From Epiperipatus broadwayi (Eukaryota > Onychophora > Udeonychophora > Euonychophora > Peripatidae): DNA of 64,000 nucleotides. The stretch's first letter is position 1; each line of letters starts with the position of its first letter. The translations under genes and the position numbers were made by a program. Of the stretch, positions 1 to 11,450 are shown piece after piece. The notes below the pieces were generated by a model. The model did not search any database, had not been told where the DNA came from, and saw nothing but the letters and a program-made list of their open reading frames with translations. The stretch is from the NCBI GenBank assembly GCA_028023455.1, contig JAQFVV010012476.1, positions 3,719,555 to 3,783,554 on the forward strand, written 5' to 3'.

Positions 1-105
1 AGCAATATGAAATCGCCAAAGCATTAATAGCAAAAATAAAATCACAAAAAAATCCAAGCCAGATGTCACATGACCAAAAAAAATATCTACTGCTCCATGC
101 TTTTA
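1..105. repeat. Family B repeat fragment
   Basis: The first 100 bases match, with scattered changes, the segment near 25866-25960 of the family B repeat: an 'aatataaaatcaccaaag' block followed by a 'cacatgac/catgtgat' block. The part that holds the hammerhead motif in other copies is absent. The copy is truncated by the window edge. Confidence 0.55.
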
Positions 106-497
106 TTTTGATCACATTATACCAACATTAATGCAAAAGCTGTAGAAAATTTAATTTTTAGTTTTTAGTACATTTATGTAAATCAGAAAATACTTTAATT
201 TTTTTAATGTTTATTTTCTACTTTTTAGCTTTATATAGTTACAGAAACTAAGTTGAGATATAACAATACTTTCAGAAGACACTACAGAGAAGAGTAGTGA
301 ATCCTCTGTAAAATTAAGTTCTGCTATTATTTTTTGCTAAAATTGTTTGCAAACTCTAAAAAACTTCTATTGTTTCCAGGAATGCACATGTATGCAAAGT
401 TCTAACTAAATCAGAAATTAAACTTCTAAAGATTACATGACAACCATTTTCTATGCTTACACAAGCTGTTAAAATAGAAATAAACTCTCTATACAGT
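106..497. other. Anonymous AT-rich sequence
   Basis: No reading frame, tRNA-like box or recognised repeat was seen. It precedes the family A composite. Confidence 0.5.
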
Positions 498-604
498 TAT
501 TAAACAGGCAAAACTCTCCATACAGTAATGACACCCTGTGCTAAGCAGAGTAATCAATGGATGCCAGAAGGCTTGTGCATCAAATCACCATTTAGTGCAT
601 ACAC

Positions 605-663
605 ATACAATATCCCCTGACTAGTTTCTGGCTTGCAGCATTCATCAGTGAGGAGCCATAGAT
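605..663 (-). ncRNA. Type I hammerhead ribozyme, core intact (family A, copy A1 arm 1)
   Basis: Read on the minus strand: CCUCA (653-649), CUGAUGA (648-642), stem II region (641-629), GAAAC (628-624), a UA loop, GUC (621-619), then AGGGG (618-614). Stem III is AC/GU with a 2-nt loop. Four of five inner stem I pairs form. The outer stem I helix is partly decayed (4 of 6) and stem II is weak. Predicted scission is after GUC, between 619 and 618. All core residues of CUGANGA, GAA and NUH are present. Activity is doubtful because of the weak stem II. Confidence 0.7.
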
Positions 664-1033
664 CTTAGAGTGCTGCATCTAGATCTTAGAAACTAATGCA
701 ACCTTCCAGCAGCCCACCTCCTATCTCAAATGAAATTGAAAACACATTTCAATCTAAGCTCAATAGCTTATATATTCATCTGGGTCTGAACTCAGTTAAG
801 CACCCATACATTTTGGTGTCCCTAACTTTTTCCACAACTGTAGCTACCACTATCCTATTAGGCAGTATTGGTGTTTAACTGCTAAACATCACAAGATCAC
901 CGTCTCTTATGCTAGCACATAACTGTTATTAAACAGGCAAATCTCTCCATACAGTAGTGCTACCCAGTTCCTACCAGAGCAATCAATGGATGACAGAAGG
1001 CTTGTGCATAAAATACCCATTTAGTTCCTAATC

Positions 1034-1092
1034 ATCCAATATTTCCAGACAATTTTCTGGCTTGTAGCCTTTGTCAGTAAGGAGCCTTGGAT
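1034..1092 (-). ncRNA. Hammerhead relic (family A, copy A1 arm 2)
   Basis: Same 59-nt layout as the other A copies. The outer stem I AUCCAA/UUGGAU (1092-1087 with 1039-1034) is perfect. The core reads CUGACAA, so the essential G8 is A, and stem III is altered to AAUUGU. It is probably inactive; the spacing is kept. Confidence 0.6.
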
Positions 1093-1364
1093 GCTAGCAT
1101 AAGAGATGGTGATCATGTGATGTTTAATGGTTTAACACCTATCCTGCCTAATAGGATACTAATGGATGTGGTTGTTAAAGAGCCAAAGACACCAAAATGT
1201 ATGGGTGCTGAACTGAGTTCAAACCCTGACTATATAAGCTATTGAGCTTAGATTAAAAATATTACCATGTTTCAATTTCATTTCTCATAGTTTTGTAAGT
1301 TGAGATAAAAGATGGCTGCTGGAGGGTTGTATTAGATCCTAAGATCTAGGTACAGTTCTTTCAG

Positions 1365-1424
1365 ATCCAAGGCTCCTCACTGACTAAGGCTATTAAGCCA
1401 GAAACTAGTCTGAAAATATTGGAT
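1365..1424 (+). ncRNA. Hammerhead relic (family A, copy A1 inverted arm)
   Basis: AUCCAA (1365-1370) pairs with UUGGAU (1419-1424). CCUCA is at 1375-1379, the core CUGACUA at 1380-1386 (G8 replaced by U), a GGCU/AGCC stem II follows, then GAAAC (1401-1405), UA and GUC (1408-1410). The motif is one base longer than its 59-nt sisters. Confidence 0.6.
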
Positions 1425-1870
1425 GAGTAGGCACTATATGGGGATTTTATGCCAAAGCCTTCTGTGAATCCATTGATTACTCTGGTTGGCACAGGGTGGC
1501 ACTACTGTATGGAGAGTTTTGCCTGTTTAATAATAGTTATGTGCTAGCATAAGAGATGGTGATCATGTGATTTTAGTGATTAAACTCTCCATGCAGTAGT
1601 ACCACCCAGTGTGGGCCAAGGTAATCAATGGATGTGAGTTTTGTGAATATTGTATGAGTACGCACTATGTGGGGATTTTATGCCAAAGCCTTCTGGCATC
1701 CATTGATTACTCTGGTTGGCACAGGGTGGCACTACTGTATGGAGAGTTTTGCCTGTTTAATAATAGTTATGTGCTAGCATAAGAGATGGTGATCATGTGA
1801 TTTTTAGTGATTAAACTCTCCATGCACTGGTACCACCCAGTGTGGACCAAGGTAATCAATGGATGTGAGT
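1411..1870. repeat. 230-bp tandem duplication inside copy A1
   Basis: The block running through 'actactgtatggagag' (1501 and 1731), 'cataagagatggtgatcatg' and 'gtaatcaatggatgtgag' occurs twice at a spacing of 230-231 bases with few differences. The two units differ mainly by small indels, so the duplication is younger than the element around it. Confidence 0.75.
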
Positions 1871-2149
1871 TTTGTGCACAAAATCCCTGTCTAGTGCCTC
1901 CTCATCCATTATTTACAGACTAATTTGTAGTTTGTAGTTTTCATCAGTGGAGAACCTTGGATCTGAAAGCATTATATATAGATACTAGACAGGAATTTTA
2001 GACACAAACCTTCTTGCATCAATTGATTACCATGGCTTGCAATAGGTGATCCTACCATATGGAGAGTTTGCTACTGTGTTAGATCAGAAATTGAGAAATG
2101 GATACAATTGAATTATAATAATTTGTCAAACAGATAGACAATTGACAGA

Positions 2150-3460
2150 ATAAATTAAATAAAAACTTACAAAAAGCATTCCATCTAATTTAATTTTATA
2201 ATTAACTTCATTTATTTTGTTTAAACATCTGTATTGAAATCTGATCAAAAAATTTTAGCCGTTAATTTCTATTTCATGGTAGTGAATGTTCATTTCCTTC
2301 TGAAAAAAAAAAACACATTGGACCAAACATTAATATTTTTAACATTTGATTTCAGTTCTACTTTCTTATATTCTTCTGATAAATCATTAAACATTTACTG
2401 AAAATGTTGAAATATTATTTACAAAAACCACTACATCATCTGCAAAATCTAGATAATTTAAATAATCTCAAGTATTTTATTCCTTTACCTTTCAAGTTTA
2501 CACCACACAATACTTTTTGTAAAACTTCTGCAAAGAGTTTTGGAAATATGGTATCACACTGCTATTTATTTATTTAGTATATGGTGTTGGTTCATTAAAA
2601 TTCAGCACCAACAGTTCTTAGCCAATCAAAAGCCAATTCCTCCAAGTTATGTAAAGTAAAGAAAGCAACAGTGGTGTTGGTAAATTGGATACCGCTTGTA
2701 GATATGTACTGTAATTTGTTATCATTCACAACTTATAGTTTAGAGAGACTATAAATCCCCACTTGGCCAACATATAAAAATATTCACCCTATCTTGTTCT
2801 CGCTGTTAATCATTGACCAGAATTTTGTTGGGATAAACCTGGTACTTGGAAAGTAGGATCAACATTTAGAGTGCAATTATTTTATCTTTACTTATTCCAG
2901 TCACATATCCACATTCTATTGATATCCAAAATGGGTGGTTACTGGAATAACCAGTAGGCCAGAAAGACTGTCTTGAATTTAATCAGAGGTTTGGGGGATT
3001 AATCAGAGTGAGATTGATTGAATGATTTGGAAGTATCACCCTGTAGTACACCCTTATCTTCCTTATGTCACCACATAATATAATTACTGTTATTGCAGTT
3101 TTAGTAAATTATCTTCAAAATATGACAATTTCTGGGCCCATATTTTGATCTTACAAAGCTTTACTTACTACAGAAATGTTTAGAAAATCAAATTCTTTTT
3201 TATAATTTACAAATTTAAAGCAAAATTGCAATACAGACTCATTGTATTTTTCTTTTTAACTTTTTTCAGTACGTGGATGAAAACTGTTTTTCAGTACAGG
3301 TTATTGTTTTTTGTTTTTTTTTGATTGATTTAAACCGAAAGTTCTCAATAGAGTTGTAATTATCTTGATAACATTTTTATATAGAACTGAAAAAAGATTA
3401 TTACATCTGTCATATCTATTATCTTCTTTATCATTTTTTTAAATAACAATATTACTTAGT
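2150..3460 (-). pseudogene. RTE-like reverse transcriptase remnant, split by an insertion
   Basis: The plus-strand sequence at 2150-2561 and again at 3033-3460 aligns with about 19640-20080 and 20045-20480 of the better RTE copy at 19.2-20.8 kb. That covers the region coding for the end of the reverse transcriptase palm and the thumb. Shared landmarks include 'ctacatcatctgcaaaatct' (the complement of the F-x-D-D active-site region) and 'gttgtaattatcttg'. Stops and indels break every frame. A 471-bp element sits at 2562-3032 and splits the copy. It is certainly non-functional. Confidence 0.75.
2562..3032 (-). mobile_element. SINE-like insertion, 471 bp, with TAAA-rich tail
   Basis: It interrupts the RTE remnant exactly: 'gtatcacactg' at 2551-2561 and 'gtatcaccctg' at 3033-3043 form an 11-bp target-site duplication with one mismatch, and the RTE alignment resumes after it. 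On the minus strand the insert ends in a (TAAA)n-type tail (2562-2576), as in a non-LTR retroposed element. Just inside the tail is a small hairpin (GGTGCTGAA against TTCATTAAA side). No tRNA head or coding frame is evident. The family was not recognised. Confidence 0.65.
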
Positions 3461-3464
3461 ATTT

Positions 3465-3720
3465 GCCTAAAAATTTGTGATGTTGGTATATTAGATGTAA
3501 TAATAAGTTGGAATATTTCCATCAACTAACATTAAATGTTAAATGTATCAAAATTTTTAAATTTTATTTAAACTTTTCAAATACAAACAACTTGTTAGTA
3601 ACACACAAATAGACAACACAGGTTAATAATTACATAACATTTCAAGTAGTATTATTCTCCATTTTTCTTCAGATTTTGTTGTCTGACCAGTGACATTATA
3701 AATGGTTCTCTACTTTTATA
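3465..3720 (+). repeat. Family E repeat, single arm
   Basis: It begins at 'tttgtgatgttggtatattag', contains 'aaacttttcaaatacaaacaa' and ends in the 'ctgaccagtgacat' block. The same order is seen at 12.7, 31.5, 39.9 and 54.2 kb. It has no coding potential. Confidence 0.7.
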
Positions 3721-4739
3721 CATTCTACTTTTGTACAATTTGCTATTTCATACACATTTAGTATTTTCAATTTGACAAAACATGTTTACTTTCAAATAAT
3801 GATTGTCCCTTTTTCTTGGATTATTAGTCATTAGTCTCTCCTATCTCTTTGACATTAAACACATCCATTTTTGTCATCATAGGTTCAATCGTGAATATGG
3901 ATGCTTTGAATTAGCATAGGTGTTGATAAGTTGTGTCTTGTTAGTTTATGTTAGAACATGTAATATCACATTATGTACATTTCTGTTTTGTGGTGAAAAA
4001 ATTTGCCCTTTTTAATTTGTAAAAAATGAAAAATGGAAGAACAGCAGTTTTGATATTGAAAAAAGGAATTGAGATCTCATAATTCCCATGTGATCAAGAT
4101 GAAGATGGTGATCAAGATGAAGATAGTGAATCTATTGCTTCAACCAATCATTTATATAATTTAAGCCGATCAGCAATATGGCCAATTGTGAAAATCAAAA
4201 ACAAATTATTTCCAAATTCATACACTGTCAAGTAAATCTTTATTATGCTTTTAAACTTTTTTAAGGTTATTGTTTCATGCATTTATATACTACATTTAGC
4301 CTCATTTTTTTCTCAATGAAAATAAAATTTTAGATGAAACATATTTTCAAAGCGTAAAAATTTTTATATGTTAAGAATTCTTTGAACGTTTTTTTTTTTT
4401 TTCAAGAAAATTTTATTATTCAAAGATATGGGATCAAGCTTTCTATCTGTGAGCAAGAACTCTCTGCATTAATGATTTTAAAAAAAATCAGAATATATAT
4501 GTTAATGTCAAATTAAATATGAATTTCTGTTCAGCAAATTCAGCACTGGGTCAACAATACAAAACCACTATTTTGACAGTATTAATATAGAGATAGTTTT
4601 GAAGTTAGCTTATTCTGGTCCATTCAGTGTGTTTCATAAATGAGGTTATATGCCTCCCAGTATCAAATTTTTGAGATTTAGCTTGGTCCAGGATTAAATT
4701 CATTTTTGAGATTTCAGATAACAAATCAGAGAGCTAACA
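3721..4739. other. Anonymous AT-rich sequence
   Basis: No gene was recognised. A short tandem of two 18-base units ('gtgatcaagatgaagat') lies at 4091-4127. Confidence 0.5.
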
Positions 4740-4759
4740 CTTCATAATAGGAAGTGTAG

Positions 4760-7400
4760 TATCTGTGGGATGCACATCCAATGGATAAAAGTTTTTAGGG
4801 ATAATATTATTAAGTTTGGAAAAAAGATTAAAAGCCTCCGGTAGCCACGAGACCTGCAGCTAATGTAGAGCCTCAGGCCATTCAATTTGGGAGGTCTTTA
4901 CATCTTCCTGAGGCTAATCACTGCAATTATGCCCTTCCACAGAAGACAAGAATAAATGGAATTTATGCCATGAATGAATTTTTCCATGAATTTCATGAAT
5001 GGCATAAAGTAGGTAATCCTGAGAAACAACATGTTTAGGTGGGTTGTCTTGGCATATAAGGAGGTATAAACCTTCTGCAATGAACCAATAATTTTGTTTG
5101 AAAATATAATTATGGAATTTTGGACTTCTCTCCTCATTGTGAGTGGGGGAGAGGTTTAACAAAAGCTGAGGAATTTGGGTGGTTTAGCTAAGAAGGGGGA
5201 GGAAATGTTGTTCCCCCAACGACAGCCTCCAGGCCATCGATTTCACTAAGTTAAAACATAGTCCTGACTCATTTGAAAATTGTATCATTAGTTTTATCAG
5301 CCCAGGGATGTACTTATGAGATGGTAAGAACATGACCAGGTCATCCATGTATGCAATGTTATGGATGTACTTTTTGATACTGGGAATGAAAACTCGAGGA
5401 AGATTCTGTTCAATGGATTTTAGAAAAAAGTTCACATACAAAATGAATGTAGGCATTCAGAGGGGAGCCTTGAGAAATAGATCTAGTAGGGATGAATGAT
5501 TCAGATAATTTAACATTCAATGATATTGAAATTTGCCTATTAATGAGAAGATTAGATATGAGATAATTTAACATTCAATGGTGTTGAAATTTGCCTATTA
5601 AAGAGAAGATTAGATATGATGTAAATTATCCCAAGTGGAATGTCCAGTTTTCCAAACAGCTGAACAAGGCAGAGAATTTTGGAGAGAGTTAAACACTGCA
5701 ACAAAGTCCAGATGCACAACATTGGGATTAGAACTACTATGCCTCTTTGTGTATTCTACAATTAATTTGAAGAGGCTAATGGCCTCTGATGTAGAGAGAT
5801 CCTTTTTGTCAAACTAGAAGCTTGATATATCCTATAGAATCTGATCCCGGAGTTTATCCTTGATTATAGATTCAATGATCTTAATTATCAGTGGCATCAT
5901 GAATATGGGCCACAGATTCTCAAGAGGGGAAGGGGTTTTCTCCTTCTTGAGAAACAGGACCATGGCATTTGGATAAAGCCCATCAATCAATTATGAGCCA
6001 GAAACTGGGAAATTTATCATATTGAGTATTATAGGTATTGTAAAGGCTTCAAGATGCTTGAAGAAGATAATAGAGATACCATGGATACCTGGGTGAGTTC
6101 TATCAGGCATCAATACTATTTTATATTGAACATTGCCGCAAGAATGCCATGAATCATCTTGTTAGGCTCATATCTTAACTCTCATGCAGGTTGGAAATTA
6201 GCATCTGCTAATTTGCTCTTATAGTGAATTAGGATCTGTGTCAACATGGGAATCCCAGTATAAATGTCATCACCTATCTTGATAACAGTTGATGTTTGGG
6301 ATGTGTTCTGGTAACCAAGAGCCCACCTCATATACTCCCTGGAAAAGGTATGAGGTTTTGGGAGATATCTTGGTTGCCAGATATTCTAGTAGAATCTGAT
6401 GAATACTGAAAAACTGTTATTTTAAAGAGATAATTGTTATTACTGTAGAGTGTGTCAGAGTTGTCTTCTTCAAGGTTTTTTGGATCTCATCCATTTATGG
6501 AAAAGAGCTGTAGGCCCCTTGTTCTTTCTAGGGTAGTTACTTTTGTGAGAATAGAATATTTATGAATGTGAATGAACACTCTGCCAGATTCATAGAGAAG
6601 ATGTAATTTTTTTTTAAAAATATAGGCCTCAGAGATGATTGCCTCTGGTGCCATAGATTTAAGCAATAGTCTGATTATGGGCTTGGCTTACACACAGAAC
6701 TGAAGAGGTAAATCAATCAACAAAGATATTGTTAGGGCATGATGATCAGAGAAAGCAAATGGAGATATCTCTGAGTTAATGTAAAAATGTAATTTCAAGA
6801 ATAAAAGAGTAAGTCTATTAAGGTGGAATATTGTTTGGTATAAAAAGAGCATGCATCAGGAAGAAAAAACCTTGTGCACAAATCAGATGAGTATTCAGCA
6901 AGTTCATGTGTTTGTAATTGAATTTCATCATAATTTACATTAAAATTGCCAGCACAAATGTAGAAATGGATTGGTATTCAGTGCCACATTTATTAGTAGC
7001 ACAGTGTTATGAATCAATGATATGTTTCTTCTTAAGTAAAGAAATATTATATTAAAATTACACACATCTATATTTATTGTAGAAAAATCATATTGCTATT
7101 TAGAAGGCTAGCCAAGAGGTGGCTGGCTATGGAATAATGGAGAAATTGTAGCTTCTATAGTTTTTCTATTATCTTTGGATCCATATTGGTATGAAGTTTG
7201 GTCTCCACCAAACATACTAAATGGGGAGAGATGGAGTGGATCCAGTGGCCAATGACATCAAAGCTTTTGACAGAGTTGAGACCCAGCACATTTATACCTG
7301 CAAATTTAAAATACATGATTGGTCAAAGGCCAATGAGCAAACTACTCACTGGCAGAATGATTCAAAAAGCAAGAGTGCTCTTGTAGCACCATCTATATAC
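4760..7400 (-). pseudogene. LINE ORF2 remnant: endonuclease plus reverse transcriptase
   Basis: Endonuclease domain (about 7330-6660): a stretch resembling NVRGLNS, then 'CLVETKL' (catalytic E region), 'GNFN' in place of GDFN near 6950, and a terminal 'SDHHAL' motif near 6750 that normally holds the catalytic D-H. Reverse transcriptase (about 6200-4760): 'HLDFVAVFNSL' near 5700 corresponds to motif A. 'AYMDDLVMF' is motif C, with the two aspartates encoded at 5346-5341. 'SGLCFNLVKS' follows as motif D, and an 'LWKG' block near 4950 resembles the C-terminal region of L1/Tx1-type enzymes. Frames at 5184-5456, 4914-5162 and 4898-5137 are the longest surviving pieces. The element is dead, with many stops and frame changes. 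Confidence 0.7.
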
Positions 7401-7550
7401 ACGATACTAACAAATTACATCTGAGTTCATCATGACCATGTCTTCCGGAGGATGTAACCTAGGAGAATTTTCCTGAATTCCAACCACAACAGGATGGTCC
7501 TGTTTGGGAGAGTTGTATAGTGTGACAGACAGAGAAATTTCCACACTGTC

Positions 7551-9481
7551 CTAATGCTTCAAGCCTTTCACTATATTATCACTCACAGTCACATCTACAT
7601 TACTATGCTTAAGTTTTTCCCCATACCCTGGCTTAGAGATTGACTTTAAATCTGAGGAGCTTTTACTAGAGTCAGAAAGATCTTTGACATCTAGAGAAAA
7701 GAAGAAAGGCTTCTTGATTTTTTTACCATTGCTTGATGCCTTTTTTTGTCTTGCCATGATGCACAATTAGTTTTTCAGTCAAAGTGGAGTCAGAATCTGT
7801 GTCTGATCTAACCGGTTTGGATTCAGAAAGCATCAGATTCTGATCTGAAGAGAAAGGTATATTTTTTTTCATGACTTGCTCAAATAGTTTATAAGATTCC
7901 TGTACTTATGATTGAACTGGCTTCAAGAGTGATTTATCCAGATCATGTTGGCCAAACAACAGAAGGTCTTACTGAAGTCATGTTTTTTGTCAGAGGGAGG
8001 GGCAGTCTGTTTGCTGTTCATATATTTATGACAATGATTGCAAATCCTATTCAGACAATCTCTAACCAAGTGCATTTGCATTTGTCACAAGAATCATTGC
8101 ACATTATTCTCTGAAGAGAAATTAAGGAGGCCAACTCAGCATAGTGGACAGTCGAGATTACTGCAGGTAATATTTTTTATGAGTGTTAAAATTAATGTGA
8201 ATGAGTTTGTAAGAATCTTGCTATTAGCACATTTTTCCAAGCAGTATTCAAAATTTCCTATGGTACCATAGGGCTTTAGGAGCCTTTGCAAATGTTGCTG
8301 TTCATAATTGATGTAATAGTTTCTTATTAGGCCCTCCACTATTACAGGCCTGTCCATGTCAACTGCCACTACCAGTTTATTATCACAAAATTTTAATGCT
8401 TTCTGTATAATGCTCTTTTGCCAGATATCCTTACACTCCAGGATTATATAATGGCTATTGGGATGATTTAAGAGTTTGTATATATGATACCATAATCTTT
8501 TTGCTGTAATTTCATTGCCAAATTTGTCTATAGAAGAAGAATAAATATTTATTAGATTTATTAGTTACAGCCAAGTTATCTGTCATTGCAGTAGTTTGAA
8601 AAGGAACTCAGTAATTGTTGAGGATAGATCTATTAAATTTCCTGCTAATATTGTTGATTTGAACATCATTCTTATTTAAATCAGTAAAGATCTCATCAGT
8701 AATCATTATATCTTCCTGATCCATATTAGCTTCATTGTCAAAAAACAAAAAAAATCAGATTTTGAAACATTGATATTAATTGATTATGGATATTTTTTTT
8801 TGTTTTGGGATTGTACTATCTTAGCATAAGATGTTCTTGCAGTTTTGTTTTCTTCAGAAAAATCTTGCATCTTTTCAGAATTTTATATCCTTTGCAGTTT
8901 TAGAGTCATGTGTATTAAAAGAGAATACTGATTCATTAATATTTGCTTGAACAAATGTATTTTTAATGTTTTTATGCTAATAATGATACTTTCTAGCAAA
9001 TTTGATGATTCATCTGTTCTGTCCCATTTATAGCCCCTTCAGTATCCATGGAAGAGCCATCACTATATAAGAAAATATTGCTTGTGGAAGGTTTAGTTAT
9101 TTTAGAAACTTTTTGTTTGACAGTTTTTGAGCTAACAATCGATTTTTTGAGATCAACTAAAGTCTTCTTAAGCCTTTCTGATTCAGTAACATTTCTGCCT
9201 CTGTTTTTTTTTTTTTTTTAAATATTGTTATTTAAATTTATAATGAATAAATTTGAAAGTTTATTTTCTGGGAAATCTTGTTTAAACTCTGTGACTGCAT
9301 TTATTACGTGTTTTTTTTATCATTATGGTTAAAGTTTTCATTGAGAGAATTGCTTAGAATTGTATTCTTTCTTTCTTTGAGCTCTTCTTGAAATTTCGGA
9401 ATTTTCTGTGGCATCCGTGTTTTTTTCTAAGATTTTTTTGCTTGAAGATGAATTATTTTGTATGTCTGAGTCTGAGCCCAT
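7551..9481 (-). pseudogene. LINE ORF1 (gag-like) remnant
   Basis: The start is placed at the ATG complementary to 9479-9481; it opens with an acidic, serine-rich N-terminus (MGSDSDIQNN...). A frame at 8136-8369 reads 'VIVEGLIRNYYIN..LLKPYGTIG', which looks like an RRM-type fold. It is followed by 'CSNLDCPLC' and further Cys/His residues consistent with degenerate zinc knuckles (about 8160-8040). The last readable piece (7551-7766) is Lys/Ser-rich. The nucleic-acid-binding chaperone role is inferred from its position upstream of the endonuclease. Several stops interrupt it. Confidence 0.55.
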
Positions 9482-9490
9482 ATTTTGATA

Positions 9491-10660
9491 AAATAGTCAA
9501 TATTAACTAAAAAATTAAAACTTTTTGATTTTAAGATGAAAAGTGCACTAATTTTTGTAAGACTCCCATAGATTTAATTTTTCTTAATGTATCATTGAAA
9601 AACATTCTCATACTCCTTTTTTTCATATACTATCTTATTTCAATTGAAATTTTATTTATAAAGTGCTGCTTTTTTTGTGACGACTCTTTGTGTCAAAATT
9701 CTTAATAGTGTACTAGTATTATTGTTATTGATATATTATTAAAATTTAATAATACTTTCTAAAATAATATTTAATATGTACTCAGTATTTGTATTTAAAT
9801 AATAATTTTAATTATATATACATATTAATTTTTGAAACATCTGATTCAAAATAAATTTTAAACGAGCTCTGTTTTTGTCATTTAATTTCCATAATCACGT
9901 AAATGCATTTTTTAAATTTCTAGAATAACATTAAAATAGTAGTTAATATATTAACATTATTTTTAATTAAATAATATTGTAAGTTTGTAATATTTGATTG
10001 AAATAATACAGACATTCTTCATAGAGAGAGGTTAATTGTAATTATAGTGGATTTAAGCACAGAGTTTCAGTAGTATGAGATAAAGTGGATAACTGAAATG
10101 GGCTTGAAAGTCTGTGTTCAAATCCCTTGTAAAAACAATATTGTGAAGTATATATTAGGCTCTTTTTTAATGTCTGAAAATTTGTGATCAAGGATAAAAC
10201 TTATTACAATTTTAATAAAGATGCCAAAAGTTTCTATATTCACATGAAACCATCCTCACCAGAAAATATCTTAATGATTTTTCCTAAACATATCACTTCT
10301 ATTGAGATATACAATTTAAATTTTAATTAAAAGAAAAACTGAAAAGTGTTATTTTAGTTTTAAATTGATAGTGATAAAATAATTTTAAAAATGCTTTTAA
10401 AATACTAATTTTATTTTTTATTTAGAAAGATTTATTTGATATAAATAAGATAAAAATACATATATTAAAACAAATACACTAATAAATTACATCTGAAGGC
10501 TCATGTAAAAACAGTATAGAAAATGCAAAACAGAAGACATGACTTGCATAAACATAATTTAAACAAAATGGTTAATTTAATTTTTTCTAAAAAAAATATT
10601 TTATTTGATAATCAAACAAAATAATGTTCGGCTAGACTAACAGGTATTTGATAAATCTGA
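9491..10660. other. AT-rich sequence with one tRNA-like relic
   Basis: About 10055-10130 resembles the tRNA-like end of family C: 'agtatgagataaagtgga', then a B-box-like 'gtgttcaaatccc'. Nothing else was recognised. Confidence 0.4.
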
Positions 10661-10663
10661 TCA

Positions 10664-11450
10664 AAACAGGCAAAACTCACTATAGGTATTGCCACACACA
10701 GCAAGCTAGAGTAATCAATGGATGCCAGAAGGCTTGTGCATAAAATCCCCATCTAGTGCCTACTTATCCAATATCCCCAGACTAGTTTCTGGCTTGTGGC
10801 CTTCATCAGTGAGGAGCCTTGGATCTGAGAGCACTGCACCTAGATCTTAGGATCTAATGCAACCCTCCAGCAACCACCTTTTATCTTCATTTAACTACAA
10901 AACTATGAGTCTTAAACTGAAAACACCTTAATGTTTTCAATCCAAGCCCATTAGCTTATATAGTCATATGGGTCTGAATCCAGTTCAGTACCCATACATT
11001 TTGGTGTCTTTGGTTTTTTAATAACCATAGCCACTACTATCCTATTAGGCAGGATTGGTTTTAAGCCAATAAACATCACATGACCATCTCTTATGCTTGT
11101 GTATAACTGTTATTAAAACAGGCAAAACTCACTATACATATTACCACACACTAAGTTTAAAACTCATAGTTTTGTAGTTAAATGAAGATAAAAGGTGGTT
11201 GCTGGAGGGTTGCATTAGATCCTAAGATCTAGGTGCATTGCTATCAGATCCAAGGCAAGCCAGAAACTAGTCTGGGATATTGGATGAGTAGGCACTATAT
11301 GGGGATTTTATGCACAAGCCTTCTGGCATCTATTGATTACTCTAGCTTGCTGTGTGTGGCAACAAATATAGTGAATTTTGCCTGTTTTATTAACAGTTAT
11401 ACACAAGCATAAGAAATGGTGGTCATGTGATGTTCATTGGCTTAAGTCTT
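10664..11450. mobile_element. Family A foldback (copy A2)
   Basis: The forward arm starts at 'aaaacaggcaaaactc' near 10667 and runs through the full A unit to about 11110. A second start follows, then the inverted arm from about 11145 to 11450. The inverted arm has lost the CUGAUGA part of its hammerhead (junction near 11256) but keeps GAAACUAGUC. The outer ends differ from those of copies A3 and A4, as if the unit were permuted. There is no coding potential. Confidence 0.8.
10766..10824 (-). ncRNA. Type I hammerhead ribozyme, best family A copy
   Basis: It is 59 nt on the minus strand. Outer stem I is AUCCAA (10824-10819) with UUGGAU (10771-10766). The internal loop is GGCU against AUA. Inner stem I is CCUCA (10814-10810) with UGGGG (10779-10775), including one G-U. 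The core is CUGAUGA (10809-10803). Stem II is GGC/GCC (10801-10799 with 10793-10791) with a CACAA loop. GAA follows, then stem III AC/GU with a UA loop, and GUC (10782-10780). Predicted cleavage is between 10780 and 10779. Every invariant core base is present; the only oddity is A-A instead of G-C at the pair closing stem II (10802/10790). Confidence 0.85.

Larger units (their letters stand above)
498..2072. mobile_element. Family A hammerhead repeat, tandem plus inverted composite (copy A1)
   Basis: Two units lie head to tail in forward orientation (starts at about 498 and 926, period about 428 bp). Each starts with 'aaacaggcaaaact'. They are followed from about 1091 by the same sequence inverted, then by a 230-bp tandem duplication (about 1411-1870) and a short foldback ending near 2072. 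The forward arm ends with a block containing 'catcacatgatcacc', and the inverted arm begins with its complement. Three hammerhead motifs lie inside, on the minus strand in forward arms and on the plus strand in the inverted arm. There is no protein-coding potential. Exact ends and target-site duplication are unclear. Sister copies lie at 10.7, 17.1 and 55.3 kb. Confidence 0.8.
4740..9490 (-). mobile_element. Degenerate L1/Tx1-like LINE, near full length
   Basis: Read on the minus strand, the order is an ORF1 with ATG at 9481, then an apurinic-type endonuclease, then a reverse transcriptase whose C-terminus lies near 4760. That is the standard layout of a two-ORF non-LTR retrotransposon. Stops and frameshifts occur throughout. 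No tail or target-site duplication was identified. The clade is inferred from the 'LWKG' type C-terminal block and the gag-like ORF1 with zinc-knuckle-like cysteines; it could instead belong to another non-LTR clade. Confidence 0.7.

Noticed and set aside
2562-3032. Solo LTR in the RTE remnant
   Set aside because: It has an 11-bp rather than 4-6 bp duplication, no TG...CA ends, and a TAAA tail on one side; it is better explained as a retroposed SINE-like element.
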